From the NCBI RefSeq assembly GCF_004210375.1, contig NC_134834.1, positions 155,639,290-155,703,289 of the forward strand: a stretch of DNA of 64,000 nt, read 5' to 3'. This document shows positions 11,576-22,179 of this stretch, piece after piece. The translations under genes were made by a program, and so were the position numbers. Position 1 is the stretch's first letter. Every line of letters starts with the position of its first letter. Below the pieces are notes generated by a model. It saw only the letters and a program-made list of their open reading frames with translations, was not told the origin of the DNA and searched no databases. Source of the DNA: Tachypleus tridentatus. Its lineage: Eukaryota; Arthropoda; Merostomata; Xiphosura; Limulidae.

Positions 11576-12163
11576 GTGTGTTAACCATCTGTCTTTTTTT
11601 TTCGTTTAATACAAAATATTCAGCATTCGGACAGTGAAAGTGGGATTTTCTTAGGGTACTCCCGTTTCCTTCTAACACCAAAATTCTGGGTATTGAATCT
11701 ATAGATCCCCTCCCATTTGATTGTGTTACTTTTCAATTGCGTGTCGTCTTCAATTTCTCGTTCTTTTGCTTGCCGCAAACCGATACATCTAATCACCTGG
11801 TTTGGTTGTTTTTGTGAAGCTAAATTAAAATAACCTTTTTTCTCACGTAGGGTGAAGAGAAATGCACTTCTGAACACCTCCAGTTGCATCTGATTTTGGT
11901 TTCTGGCTTTATGGTTCAAGCTGTTTAAATCGAATTACTATAGGTTTTTGCAGTTTGCCCTTACATTATCCTTGAGTGGAGTGAAGGGAAATAGTTGTTT
12001 CTTACAATTATTTCGTTTTGTTACAAACATACAGCTATAGGGGTAGAAAAGTTTCTAAAAATCTGATTTTGGCACGTATGAAATCCCTAGTACGTTGACA
12101 ATGTAGAGAAGATACATCGTAGGTAATGATCTATCTATCGTATTGATTAAGCATACGAATTTT
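11576..12163. other. No gene recognised
   Basis: A 99-codon minus-strand frame at 11620-11919 has no domain I recognise. It is highly charged with mixed composition and may be chance or unrecognised element debris. The last 12 bases are the left target duplication of the next element. Confidence 0.4.
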
Positions 12164-13170
12164 GTGATGACGAGAAACCCACTTGAAGTAAAAATGTATT
12201 CTCAAGACGGCTGGTATGGGCATTAGCACTTCAATTGAAATAAAGTACAGAATAACGTTTCGACCTTCCTAAATCATCTTCAAGTTAAAAAAAAAAGAGA
12301 GTTTACAACCGACCGTTACCGGACACGTGTCTTATGGACGAGAATGTAAACTGGTACGGAATTGCAGAGAGCGTTGCAGTTGGATGTCAGGTTATTAATT
12401 AGTATTGGTATAAAAATGTTACCTTATAATGATGTAATTTTGGTTTTAGTTGTTGTATAAGTAAGGCTTATTTAATTTTGCGTTTGTTTATATTTGTTCC
12501 CTAATTAGCATTTCGGTGTTTTCTGTGGTTATGTTGTGTTTATTTGATTTGCAGTGTTCAAAAACCTGTAAAGGTGTTTTGTGTGTGTGTGTTCTTTCTG
12601 TCTGGTTTCCATTTTTCTGCTTGTTTCTCCAATATAGAAGTCGTGACAGTAATTGCATTATATATTACAAATAATGCTGGTGTTGTGTTTGTCAGCGTAG
12701 TTTTTACATAGTATGGACTTAGATTTGTACCTGGTTTTTAAATAAATTCGGTGTTTACTGGGATGTTGCGTTTTGCTATAAGTGTTTCCAAACGTTGGTT
12801 ATTTTTTCGCTGACGTTGGGAACATATGGTATGCAGTAGTGTAAGGTTTTATAGTTTGCAGTATCTTGGAATCTATTATTGTTTGTTTGTTTTTGATCTA
12901 GGTGTGTGTGTGTATAATTTTTTTCAACGGTTTTGGGGGGAATTTGTTGATGTTGATGACGTATTGTTTTATTTTGTTGATTTCATTGTTAATTTTATCG
13001 GGTGACCATAGTTTTTGTAGCTGTGTTTATTTGGTGTCTTAATATGTTGATTAATATGTTCTCAGCATTAATATATTCTAAGGTCAAAACGTTATTCTTT
13101 TCTTTATTTTAATAAATGTTTTAATACCCATACCAGCCGTCTTGAGATACATTTTTATGTCTTGAGAATA
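12164..13170 (-). mobile_element. Penelope-like element, 5'-truncated, with inverted termini
   Basis: Flanked by a 12-bp duplication CATACGAATTTT (12152-12163 and 13171-13182). Both ends carry the same terminal sequence inverted: GACGGCTGGTATGGG near 12215 and its complement near 13130, each followed inward by AATAACGTTTCGACC-like sequence. On the minus strand the coding remnant shows KITNVW-like and CKxYADKHNTS-like segments, then a GIY-YIG endonuclease core (NCHDFYIGETSRK region, about 12600-12680), and a tail with NKRKIKEAL-like text. It is interrupted by frameshifts. Only the C-terminal part of the usual reverse transcriptase-endonuclease polyprotein remains. A degenerate hammerhead core lies at 12253-12283. 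Confidence 0.8.
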
Positions 13171-15059
13171 CATACGAATTTTGGTGTCTCCAGAAAAAAG
13201 GTTGACAAAAGTTAGGCCCATTTTAGTTGTCAGAGTGACCCCACAAATCAACTTTAAAGTTAGACCTGAAAGTATTTTCTGCTACGTTTTTCAAAGCAAC
13301 TTTGCCCAGCTTCTTTTCTGGATACACCGAAATACTGGTGCAAAGGAACCTTAAACAAAAACAAAATACTACTCTAGGTACTCACACATGTCAATGAAAC
13401 AGGTTTGTATCCTGTCCACACATACGAGTTAAAAACACGACTTTCAACGTGAGACAATCCTTTACATATATCACCGAATGTATCATTTACTACATAATAT
13501 GCAAAATAGACTGCCGACTCGGCGATCGTGCACAATAACATTTAAACCATGTTAAACTGGGGTACCAAAATATATCTATAAGCAAACATTTCACTATCAA
13601 CAAGCAAACAGCTGATGAGTTTTCGATTCTGGGATTTATTAGTGCTCCAACAGACATTTACAAAAGAGAATGACTTAACCTACAATCTAAGAACCCCACT
13701 GGTTTAAATGAACAATTCACTTTCCTAGAATTCTCATTTTTTTCATATCTTGTTTGAATTTTGGTTTCAACGTGAGACCTTATGTAAATGGTACACCTAC
13801 ACTGAAAACCATACCATTTCTGGTGATTGTAATAAGCCAGATGATTTTGCTTTCTCATAGGGAAATAAGACTGTAATTATTCATTTCTGGGCCCGCTTAT
13901 TTGGTATGTATTTCACATAAATAGTTTTTATGTGTTATGTGGTTTGACTTATTATCCTAACCACACTACACACATATAATCATAATCTTCCAACCCTGTA
14001 AAAAATGCAAGCTGGTTGAGCACACTTTATATTTTTCTTATCTATGCAACACTTTAGCTTGACGATGAAGCTTTTTTGATGGTACATTTTGCACTATCAC
14101 ATATATATTATAGGAAGAATATTCCCTGTTTGAGATGGATGTGGCTTACTACCAACTGTTGTTTCTATCGTATCCTCCCGTCATACTGAATGCCACGCAC
14201 TATGAGTTTTCTCTTTCTGTCACTATATTCTCTGAATGGTCTCATATCTTCCTTGAAATACTTATCCCCGTTTCAAAACCATACATCCTTCCTCCACACC
14301 TCAGAAGTAGAACAAGATGACTAAACTCTAATCATCTTCTAATGGTCTGCTTCTCTCAACTAGAAAACTAATTTGAGTGTAATACCTGCAAAAAAAAAAC
14401 ACACACAAAAAAAACAATATGATCCACTCCAGTTTTGACAGGTATTTCACTTTAATAACCCAGGGGTTGCCATAAATTAAAGTTATTTCTCTTCATTCCC
14501 TTCTTGGGTTTGATCACTTCAGCAATGGATATGGTAGTATATATTGCTTCCATGAAGTTTTGATTAGCTTAGATGATTTGTCATGGTCAAGCAAGAGAAA
14601 AGGCTGTGAAGTAAACAGAAAGAACATTTGCTTTTGCTTTCTTTTTTGTCATTACAGATGAATGAAATGAAAGTGAAGCTATAGGTTTGACGTACACGAT
14701 CAACGAATTATGAGCATTTGCACCAGACAGCTAACGTCCGTTCCAGAGGGTTGTTTCATCCTGCCTAGAAACAACACAAGACCACAACTATAGTTCATTG
14801 CTTGTATAACAATTACAAAGAGCTCATAACAAATACCATTATCATATAACACTCGCATAATAGTATATATTCTTCAATAGAATACATATGGCTGATAAAT
14901 TTTAACAATTTAAACATGTAATACATAACAATTCCACACTTTTATGTAACACATACAAGAGTACAAAAACACTTGTGGTTTACTGTTCATTCCAGTCTGT
15001 AACCTGAAAAAGAAAGAAGCAAGAAGGACAAAGTAAAACGTTCAGGGTGGTTGTTGAAG
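13171..15059. other. No gene recognised
   Basis: About 1.9 kb with only short open frames and no domains. There is an A-rich microsatellite near 14390-14415. I saw no repeat shared with other parts of the window. Confidence 0.5.
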
Positions 15060-16145
15060 TGAATCTTGTTTGTTTATTGAAGTGACTTAGTTGAAGGGAG
15101 AAACATATTTATTCCACGAGTCTGGTGTTTCTGCAATTTTGGTGGATTTTGTGGAGAGGTTATATTTTTGTTTTTGGACTTGTAGTAGCACTTAATAGCG
15201 AGAGTTGTAAAGTGTGTTTGGACTATCGTTGATTTGTTGATTTTAAGAAGATATGAGCCAGGGATATAAACGGGAATATGGTAGCTTAGCATATTGCTTT
15301 TAATTCTGTTGATTCTAAATTTCTATATAAATATTCCGGTATGTTACATGCGTCAGGGCAGCCATATTCAGGAATTAGTCTTATGCCATTAAAGTGTTGT
15401 CATTGCAGCCGTTGATGTAACTTTTTAAGATAACTGATCAGCTGTTGTGCTTTGATTATTAATTCTGGAAAATGTGTGATCTTGTTTGGATTTTCGTTAA
15501 AATAATTCCAAGAAATTTGATTTTGTTCGTGAATTTAATTTGAGTGTTGTAAAGCATGAGACTCACAGTTCTGACTTTTGGGTTTTTGCTTTAACCCGTG
15601 ATAAAATATGATGGCTTGTGTTTTCAGTGGGTTTAGCAAGATGCAGTAGGTGTTGCACCTTGTGACCACAAGGTCAGTAGTAGGTTGTACTGTGTTAGCT
15701 GTCAAAAGTGAATTATGTAGTGTGTTCCATATCGCGCATCTATGTATGAAGAGACTTTTGTTTCTGGAAGCATCAGGAAGTTCATGTTATTGACAAATAA
15801 AATGTACAGTAAAGGGTTTAAAACAGAGACTTTGTGAACGCCGGGTTTTAGTTGTAATGTAGGTGAAATGTTACTATTTATTTTGACTTTCGCGGTTCTG
15901 TAAATTAGAAAGCTTGAAATCCATCTAGTAAGTTGAGTAGATATATCGTAATTACATAATTTATGTCTGAGGTCGTTATGCCAGACATCATCGAAAGGTT
16001 TTTTTGACATCTGGAAAAGTGACAATTGTTGCTTTGTTACAGTTAAAGCCCTTTCAATTGTTTTTGTTAATTTTACTAAATGATCTGTTGTTTGAAGTAA
16101 TATATATGTGGCGCGTTTTGTATGTCAGAAAGGAGCTTGTTTTTC
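15060..16145 (-). mobile_element. Jockey-type LINE fragment, 5'-truncated
   Basis: On the minus strand, from high to low coordinates: an HLVKLTKTIERAL segment, then KKPFDDVWHNDLRHKL (reverse-transcriptase block with the first catalytic Asp), RWISSFLIYRTAKVKIN, then LNPLLYILFVNNM. The position of the YADD box reads SYIDARYG and is corrupted. NPLKTQAIIFYHG and a C-terminal stretch ending near 15074 follow. Segments change frame, so the copy is dead. The reverse-transcriptase text resembles the LINE at 8.8-11.6 kb, suggesting the same clade. Confidence 0.68.
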
Positions 16146-16554
16146 ATTAATTTACCAATGCAATTAACAAATTTATTGGTCTGAAACAGAAGACCCCAAA
16201 TATTTTTGACTATCGACCCTTTTACGGAATCCTTAACCTTTTATCGACCCGTTTATTCTCTTAAGTAATAAAAATCTATAAATCATAGAGAAAAGAAGAA
16301 TAACTTAATAAAAACATACAAATAATAATAATATATTACGATAAACCAACTTGACATTTTGATTCATCGTCTGACATCTTTAATAGAAGGGATGTGATTG
16401 ACGATCTTTGAAAAGAGCACTAATATTTGGTTGTAAATTTCTGAGTTTTAGTCTTAACTCACCGCGCTCTTCTATGTTTAATTTGTTCTTCTGCTTTGTT
16501 AGGACTGAATTTATATGGATAAAACCACCTTCAACCATATAGGAACTTGGGAAT

Positions 16555-17204
16555 TATATGTGTAAAAAACGGCTGGTATGGATAAAGAAAGCACTATGTA
16601 GAGAAGCGAACAACATTTTGACCTTCTTTGGTCATCGTTAGGTTCACAAAGAAAGAAAGAGGTAACTGACCGATAACTGACCACATGTTTGAAGGCGGTT
16701 GTGTAATTCATTGTAGAAATGTAGAGGGCGTGCTTAGATGTTGGATTATATTTATTAATATATGTATAAATGCGTTCCTTTGTATTGGTTTATTTTGGGT
16801 TTGACTTCTTGTATAAGTAAGGCTTCTTTCATTTTACGTTTGTTTATGTTTGTTTCTTTATTTAGTATTTGAGTGTTTTCTATTGTTATGTTGTGTTTAT
16901 TTGATTTTCAGTATTCAAAAACGTGTGAAGGTGACTTTTTGTGTTCTGTGAATTTGGTTTTCATTTTTCTACTTGTTTCTCCAAAATAGAAGTCGTGGCA
17001 GTTATCACATTGTATTTTATAAATAATGTTGATGTTGTGTTTGTCAGTGTAGATTTTACATAGCATAGACCTTAGTTTGTGAACCTGACAATGACCAAAG
17101 AAGGTCGAAACGTTGTTCGCTCCTCTACATTGTGCTTTCTCTATTCATACCAGTCATTTTTTACATATATAATTTTCTCTTCAAGTGGGATTTCTTGTCA
17201 TCAC
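16555..17204 (-). mobile_element. Penelope-like element, truncated, inserted in the hAT remnant
   Basis: Flanked by GGAACTTGGGAAT at 16542-16554 and 17205-17217 (13 bp). Both ends carry the family terminus in inverted orientation (CGGCTGGTATGG near 16570, CATACCAG near 17150). On the minus strand it encodes a decayed GIY-YIG segment (CDNCHDFYFGETSRK) and the NKRKMKEALLIQE tail. Insertion split the hAT frame exactly between AFPSS and YMVEG. At 650 bp it is strongly 5'-truncated. Confidence 0.8.
17085..17112 (+). ncRNA. hammerhead-ribozyme-like core, right terminus of the Penelope copy
   Basis: The order is CTGACAA, T, helix GACC/GGTC around an AAAGAA loop, GAAA, CG. It matches the hammerhead layout with an intact GAAA box; the sixth base of the CUGANGA box is A instead of G. 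The left terminus of the same element (about 16613-16645) has the motif on the opposite strand with changes in both boxes. Activity is unlikely. Confidence 0.58.
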
Positions 17205-18175
17205 GGAACTTGGGAATGCAAGTAAAAAAGGATTCGCTGCTGCGAAAAGTTTTGGATACTTATTGACAATAGTTACATTGCTGCAAAAGTTGCTGAGGGT
17301 CGTATTTTTGAACAGTGATTTAGCTTCGACATCCATGAAAAGCTCAATGATTTCATCTTGTAAATTAGATTCAATAATTACCTTTTCTATTTCCAAATCG
17401 AATGACGTAACAATCCAGTCAGATACGTGAATTTTCTCTAAGTCCTCAAAGCGCACTTTAAAGTCTTCACTCAATTTTTCAAGGTGTTTTTTATATATAT
17501 CCAAGTCATCCTTAGACATAATTTGGTCTTCATCTTCCAGTTGCTTAAGTTTGAAAAGTACTGAAAATCACTTCGTAGCAATGAAGACTTAAAAGAACTA
17601 TTTTGACTTGGAAGCCTAAGAGGATTGTTCGGGTTTGAATAATTGTTACATCTTTACCTTGCAGACGGGTCTGTACATCATTAAATTTTGAATATAGGTC
17701 TGCCAAATAGAAAAGATGATTCTTATTCTTTTTCAAGTCATCACATAGAAAGGAATTTACATCTGTAAGAAACTCCACAGCTGAGCCATACAACTTGACA
17801 AGCCTTTGCAAGCAAACACCTCTTGACAGCCACCTCACTTCATGATGAAGATTCATGCAGAGTTTTTTAGTTAAAATCGCCTAACACGATCCCAAGAAAA
17901 TGTCCAGTTCATCAGCAATTTATTTTACGTTTGTTTATGTTTGTTTCTTTATTTAGTATTTGAGTGTTTTCTATTGTTATGTTGTGTTTATTTGATTTTC
18001 AGTATTCAAAAACGTGTGAAGGTGACTTTTTGTGTTCTGTGAATTTGGTTTTCATTTTTCTACTTGTTTCTCCAAAATAGAAGTCGTGGCAGTTATCACA
18101 TTGTATTTTATAAATAATGTTGATGTTGTGTTTGTCAGTGTAGATTTTACATAGCATAGACCTTAGTTTGTGAAC

Positions 18176-18203
18176 CTGACAATGACCAAAGAAGGTCGAA
18201 ACG
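18176..18203 (+). ncRNA. hammerhead-ribozyme-like core, duplicated copy
   Basis: Identical to the core at 17085-17112, carried along by the tandem duplication, with the same changed base in the CUGANGA box. Confidence 0.55.
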
Positions 18204-19067
18204 TTGTTCGCTCCTCTACATTGTGCTTTCTCTATTCATACCAGTCATTTTTTACATATATAATTTTCTCTTCAAGTGGGATTTCTTGTCATCACGGAAC
18301 TTGGGAATGCAAGTAAAAAAGGATTCGCTGCTGCGAAAAGTTTTGGATACTTATTGACAATAGTTACATTGCTGCAAAAGTTGCTGAGGGTCGTATTTTT
18401 GAACAGTGATTTAGCTTCGACATCCATGAAAAGCTCAATGATTTCATCTTGTAAATTAGATTCAATAATTACCTTTTCTATTTCCAAATCAAATGACGTA
18501 ACAATCCAGTCAGATACGTGAATTTTCTCTAAGTCCTCAAAGCGCACTTTAAAGTCTTCACTCAATTTTTCAAGGTGTTTTTTATATATATCCAAGTCAT
18601 CCTTAGACATAATTTGGTCTTCATCTTCCAGTTACTTAAGTTTGAAAAGTACTGAAAATCACTTCGTAGCAATGAAGACTTAAAAGAACTATTTTGACTT
18701 GGAAGCCTAATTATTCGGGTTTGAATAATTGTTACATCTTTACCTTGCAGACGGGTCTGTACATCATTAAATTTTGAATATAGGTCTGTCAAATAGAAAA
18801 GATTATTCTTATTCTTTTTCAAGTCATCACATAGAAAGGAATTCACATCTGTAAGAAACTCCACAGCTGAGCCATACAACTCGACAAGCCTTTGCAAGCA
18901 AACTCCTCTTGACAGCCACCTCACTTCATGATGAAGATGCATGCAGAGTTTTTAGTTAAAATCGCCTAACACGATCCCAAGAAAATGTCCAGTTCATCCC
19001 TTTAGCGACCGTTTCATCATGCCAGGCCCCTCATAAAAGTAAATATGTTATTTCTACCACTGTTATT

Positions 19068-19232
19068 AATTTATTGTGATTTTTAATTTTTTATTCTCCG
19101 TGTATCTCGATTGATCCCCTATAACAGTGTCATATTTTGCAATTAAATATGCTAGTTCCACAAAATTACCATGATGGAAAGTCTCCAAATTATCAGAGTG
19201 CCGCCTAAAGTAAGACCTTATTTGGACAATAG
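19068..19232 (-). pseudogene. hAT-type (DUF4371/ZMYM1-like) coding fragment
   Basis: The minus strand is open for about 54 codons and contains FRRHSDNLETFHHGNFVELA followed by YLIAKYDTVIGD. The GNF-x-EL-x5-KYD pattern is typical of the DUF4371 region of ZMYM1-like hAT proteins. It abuts the minisatellite, whose first unit continues from it. No other part of that protein is adjacent. Confidence 0.45.
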
Positions 19233-19679
19233 AAATAAACCTATAAAATATGCCTGTTTCTTAACACGTTTTACTTCATGTGGCTTTAAAATAAACCTAT
19301 AAAATGTGCCTGTTTCTTAACACGTTTTACTTCATGTGGCTTTAAAATAAACCTATAAAATGTGCCTGTTTCTTAACACGTTTTACTTCATGTGGCTTTA
19401 AAATAAACCTATAAAATGTGCCTGTTTCTTAACACGTTTTACTTCATGTGGCTTTAAAATAAACCTATAAAATGTGCCTGTTTCTTAACACGTTTTACTT
19501 CATGTGGCTTTAAAATAAACCTATAAAATGTGCCTGTTTCTTAACACGTTTTACTTCATGTGGCTTTAAAATAAACCTATAAAATGTGCCTGTTTCTTAA
19601 CACGTTTTACTTCATGTGGCTTTAAAATAAACCTATAAAATGTGCCTGTTTCTTAACACGTTTTACTTCATGTGGCTTT
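19233..19679. repeat. Minisatellite, 56-bp unit, 8 copies
   Basis: The unit contains AAATAAACCTATAAAATGTG, CCTGTTTCTTAACACG and TTTTACTTCATGTGGCTTTA in that order. Eight head-to-tail copies occur; only the first shows an obvious difference (ATATGCC for ATGTGCC), so expansion is recent or homogenised. The unit length is not a multiple of three. Confidence 0.95.
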
Positions 19680-19779
19680 CCTGAGCTCGTTTTTCAGCAA
19701 TCATTTTCCTATCCTTTTATATAAAATGTAAATGCGATAGAAGCTCTTATATATGAATCACTCTTTTCATGACTCATTA

Positions 19780-20780
19780 AAATAGACGCTGCATTCTTCC
19801 ATCTGTGCATACCTGTTAATCTAAATGCTGCATCCTTTGTTGACGAGTATAATAACCAGTACCACTCATATACCAGCTTTCTTGGAACGAAGAGAATCAC
19901 ATTTGGACCTGGTCCTGGTTTATCTTTATGAGAGTACGTTGCTCTGGACCATCCAATGGAAGAGTAATTGGGGCTCGTGGTACAACGTTGAAAAAGAAAC
20001 ATGCTATTTGATAAAAAATAGTATATAACAAATGCATGATCAATTTTAAATTACTCATTTATATCCTATAATTTATCACGTAGAAATAACACACCTGACG
20101 AGAAATTTGCTCTGCACTATCCAGCTGGGGAGTGATTTACTCTTGACCATTTGGCTGAAAAATGAATTTCTCTGGTCCATTTGGGTAGGGAGTAAATTGC
20201 TCTGGACTATCTGGTTGGGCAATGATTTCTTCTTGACTCTCTGATGTTCCCTCTGGTCTTACACTGCTAATTTAGGGACGGCTAGCACAGATAGCCCTCG
20301 AGTAGTTTTGTGCGAATTTCAAAAAGAAACAAACAAAACAAAGACTCTCTGATGAGTCAATCTTTTCTTCTTGTGGTACAATCTTAATTATAATGAAAAA
20401 AATTGTCAAGGAATAAAATATAAGTACCCATACAAAAAATATGATTTATTTCTATCTCAAAATTTAAACATATCAAACAAACTTATTTTATTGACATATG
20501 TTGGACTTTTACCACATGTCATGAAAGTATTTGCTGCTTAATCTACTGTTTCATATTGAATCCTTTTCACTGCGACCAGTCCTTCTGACGGATACTTCTT
20601 GTTATGTGCGTCGCAAAAGTCGGAATTAAACTTCTGCACAATCTACAGCACAGTTTTATATGCTTAAGCCACTTTCCTGGAGATGATGACACCTTTATTC
20701 AAAACAAACTTGATTTCAAATGAAATGGAAAGTTACAAATTTTAACTTTAATGAGAAAAGTTACATCTCCCTGCAAAACA
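19780..20780 (-). other. Coding-like remnants of unknown identity
   Basis: Three minus-strand stretches read like protein. About 20500-20700 has KFNSDFCDAHNKKYPSEGLV with three in-frame stops around it, preceded by an acceptor-like TTTTGTTTTGCAG. About 20090-20240 encodes a degenerate 11-12-residue repeat (QPDSPEQF, YPNGPEKF, QPNGQE) and ends at a donor-like CAG|GTGTGT. About 19820-20000 contains PGPGPNVILFVPRKLVYEWY before a GTATGC. I do not recognise the protein. It could be a decayed host gene or an unfamiliar element. Confidence 0.3.
20247..20342 (+). mobile_element. SINE family A, 5'-truncated insertion
   Basis: A perfect 12-bp duplication GACTCTCTGATG brackets it (20235-20246 and 20343-20354). 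Only the last ~95 bp of family A is present, starting at TTCCCTCTGGTCTTACACTG and ending in an A-rich CAAA tail. It lacks the Pol III promoter. It interrupts the coding-like peptide-repeat stretch. Confidence 0.88.
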
Positions 20781-21171
20781 AAAATAAAGGTTGGTTGATA
20801 TTAATATATACTTACTTTTTACAAAAAATATTAATAGTATGACACGCATTACACTCACTATGATTGGAAGTGATATCAACAAAATCCACAGTGGCATTGA
20901 GACTGCATATAGTTCAAGACATGACTGACTTATATACGCTACATTCCAAATGATCCTACTTTAATATTCGAAGAATCCAAAACATAGGGATGAAAAAAAT
21001 CTCAAGAAATGTCAAAATTCTAAGATACTAGCTTACCTGAATACTGTTACATATTTAATTTTTCATACAATTATTTTCAAATTTGATCAGGCTAGGTTTA
21101 CAATGATACAACACAACTAAAACAATGACATTTGTTAATACACAACGATGCAGTGGCGTCTGAAACAAATG
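20780..21171. other. No gene recognised
   Basis: AT-rich stretch between the coding-like remnants and a SINE. No domain or repeat is seen. Confidence 0.5.
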
Positions 21172-21453
21172 AGTTGGTTTGGTTTGTTTTGAATTTCGCA
21201 CAAAGCTACTCGAGGGCTATCTGTGCTAGCCGTCCCTAATTTAGCAGTGTAAGACTAGAGGGAAGGCAGCTAGAGATCACCACCCACCGCCAACTCTTGG
21301 GCTACTCTTTTACCAACGAATAGTGGGATTGGCCGTCACATTATAACGCCCCCACGGCTGGGAAGGCGAGCATATTTGGCGCGACGGGGATGCGAACCCG
21401 GGACCCTCAGATTATGAGTCGCACGCCTTAACACGCTTGGCTATGCCGGGCCC
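21172..21453 (-). mobile_element. SINE family A, near full length
   Basis: Reverse orientation: the TTTGTTTTGAATTTCGCAC tail start is at 21183 and the tRNA-like head, with GGGTTCGCATCCC as B box, lies near 21390-21453. No clear target duplication was found. It lies at the edge of the ZMYM1-like hAT remnant. Confidence 0.85.
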
Positions 21454-22140
21454 CACATGAATAATGTTCAGAATTAGTGTTGCATCATTGGTTGTGGTTA
21501 CATGGTATATTCCAGTTAAATCTTCGTGGGATTTAAAACAATCATCCACCTATATTATAACATTTACAGCTTGTTCCTGGGTGCTTAGGTCCTTCATCTC
21601 ATCTACCATGATTGTGAATGGGCTGTCATGAATTGCAGCCGTAATTTGTAAAAACTTTAATTGTCATTAATTGTAAGACTTTCTTCTGCATTCCTGCACT
21701 GACATACTTATTTGTTTTTGTTGCTGTTGTTTTGTTTTATTCAATTAAGGTTCCAGGTTTTCATTAAAAAGAGAGAATAGTTTAAGAATCTGCTTGAAGT
21801 TTTCTTCATATTCTTATGTGACAGAAAACCCGCGAAAAGGAAGCTCTAATCGAGCAAGGTATTTCATAATGAGCATGACAAGAAGTAGTTGTTTTATGTT
21901 ATTCTTTCTATCTTCAGTAGCTTTGTTATTCAGCAAGTCTTTGACATGTCCTGTAATTCCAGATAAAGTTATGAAACGTTCCACTGCTTTTGGACTTTCC
22001 ATGGCATTGAAACAATGAAGGTGCATCTTTGTAGTTCTTGAATCCTTTATTATAAAACGCTCGATAAATATTTTTGCTATGCATAATTCCTGCTTTAGTA
22101 ACCCACACACAATGAAAGCAAAATATGCATTTAAATGTGT
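21454..22140 (-). pseudogene. hAT-type ZMYM1-like protein remnant
   Basis: On the minus strand, three parts appear in the expected order. A TTF-type finger-like stretch lies at about 22000-22110 (AFYNKGFKNYKDAPSLFQCH). A 98-codon frame at 21814-22110 contains IMKYLARLELPFRGF, the MYLARQGLAFRG-like block of this family, and is followed past a stop by NFKQILKLFSLF. Then MVDEMKDLSTQEQ and VDDCFKSHEDLTGIYHV (about 21490-21620) match the DDE-proximal DE-x-D-x-S region. Frame changes and stops show it is broken. The remainder is lost after the SINE. Confidence 0.6.
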
Positions 22141-22179
22141 TATTCCAATACAGCCATAATCAACTGTTAAACTAATTAT

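Larger units (their letters stand above)
16831..18998. repeat. Direct tandem duplication of ~1.09 kb
   Basis: Copy 1 is 16831-17913 and copy 2 is 17922-18998, offset 1091 bp, with 8 extra bases between. Each copy holds the right part of the Penelope element plus the central hAT segment. I see about one difference in the first ~700 bp and roughly nine, including a small indel, in the last ~380 bp. The second copy lacks the left Penelope end, so the duplication post-dates the insertion. Confidence 0.9.
16170..19010 (-). pseudogene. hAT transposase remnant (SCAND3/ZBED/FAM200-like), interrupted and duplicated
   Basis: On the minus strand the C-terminal half of a hAT transposase is readable. HHEVRWLSRGVCLQRLVELY (about 18870-18935, repeated near 17800-17850) is the conserved RW block. 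A 112-residue open frame follows, ending at AFPSS (17181-17519 and again 18272-18610). The very C-terminus continues on the far side of a Penelope insertion with YMVEGGF and a hAT dimerisation-like tail (about 16385-16550). The N-terminal half, including the BED finger and first catalytic residues, is absent upstream of 19010. It is a broken transposon or domesticated-gene relic. Confidence 0.68.

Noticed and set aside
17185-17430. 81-codon plus-strand frame repeated at 18276-18521
   Set aside because: Antisense shadow of the hAT C-terminal frame; its repetition is due to the tandem duplication.
19233-19679. Possible CRISPR-like array
   Set aside because: The 56-bp units are directly adjacent with no variable spacers; it is a minisatellite in a eukaryotic genome.
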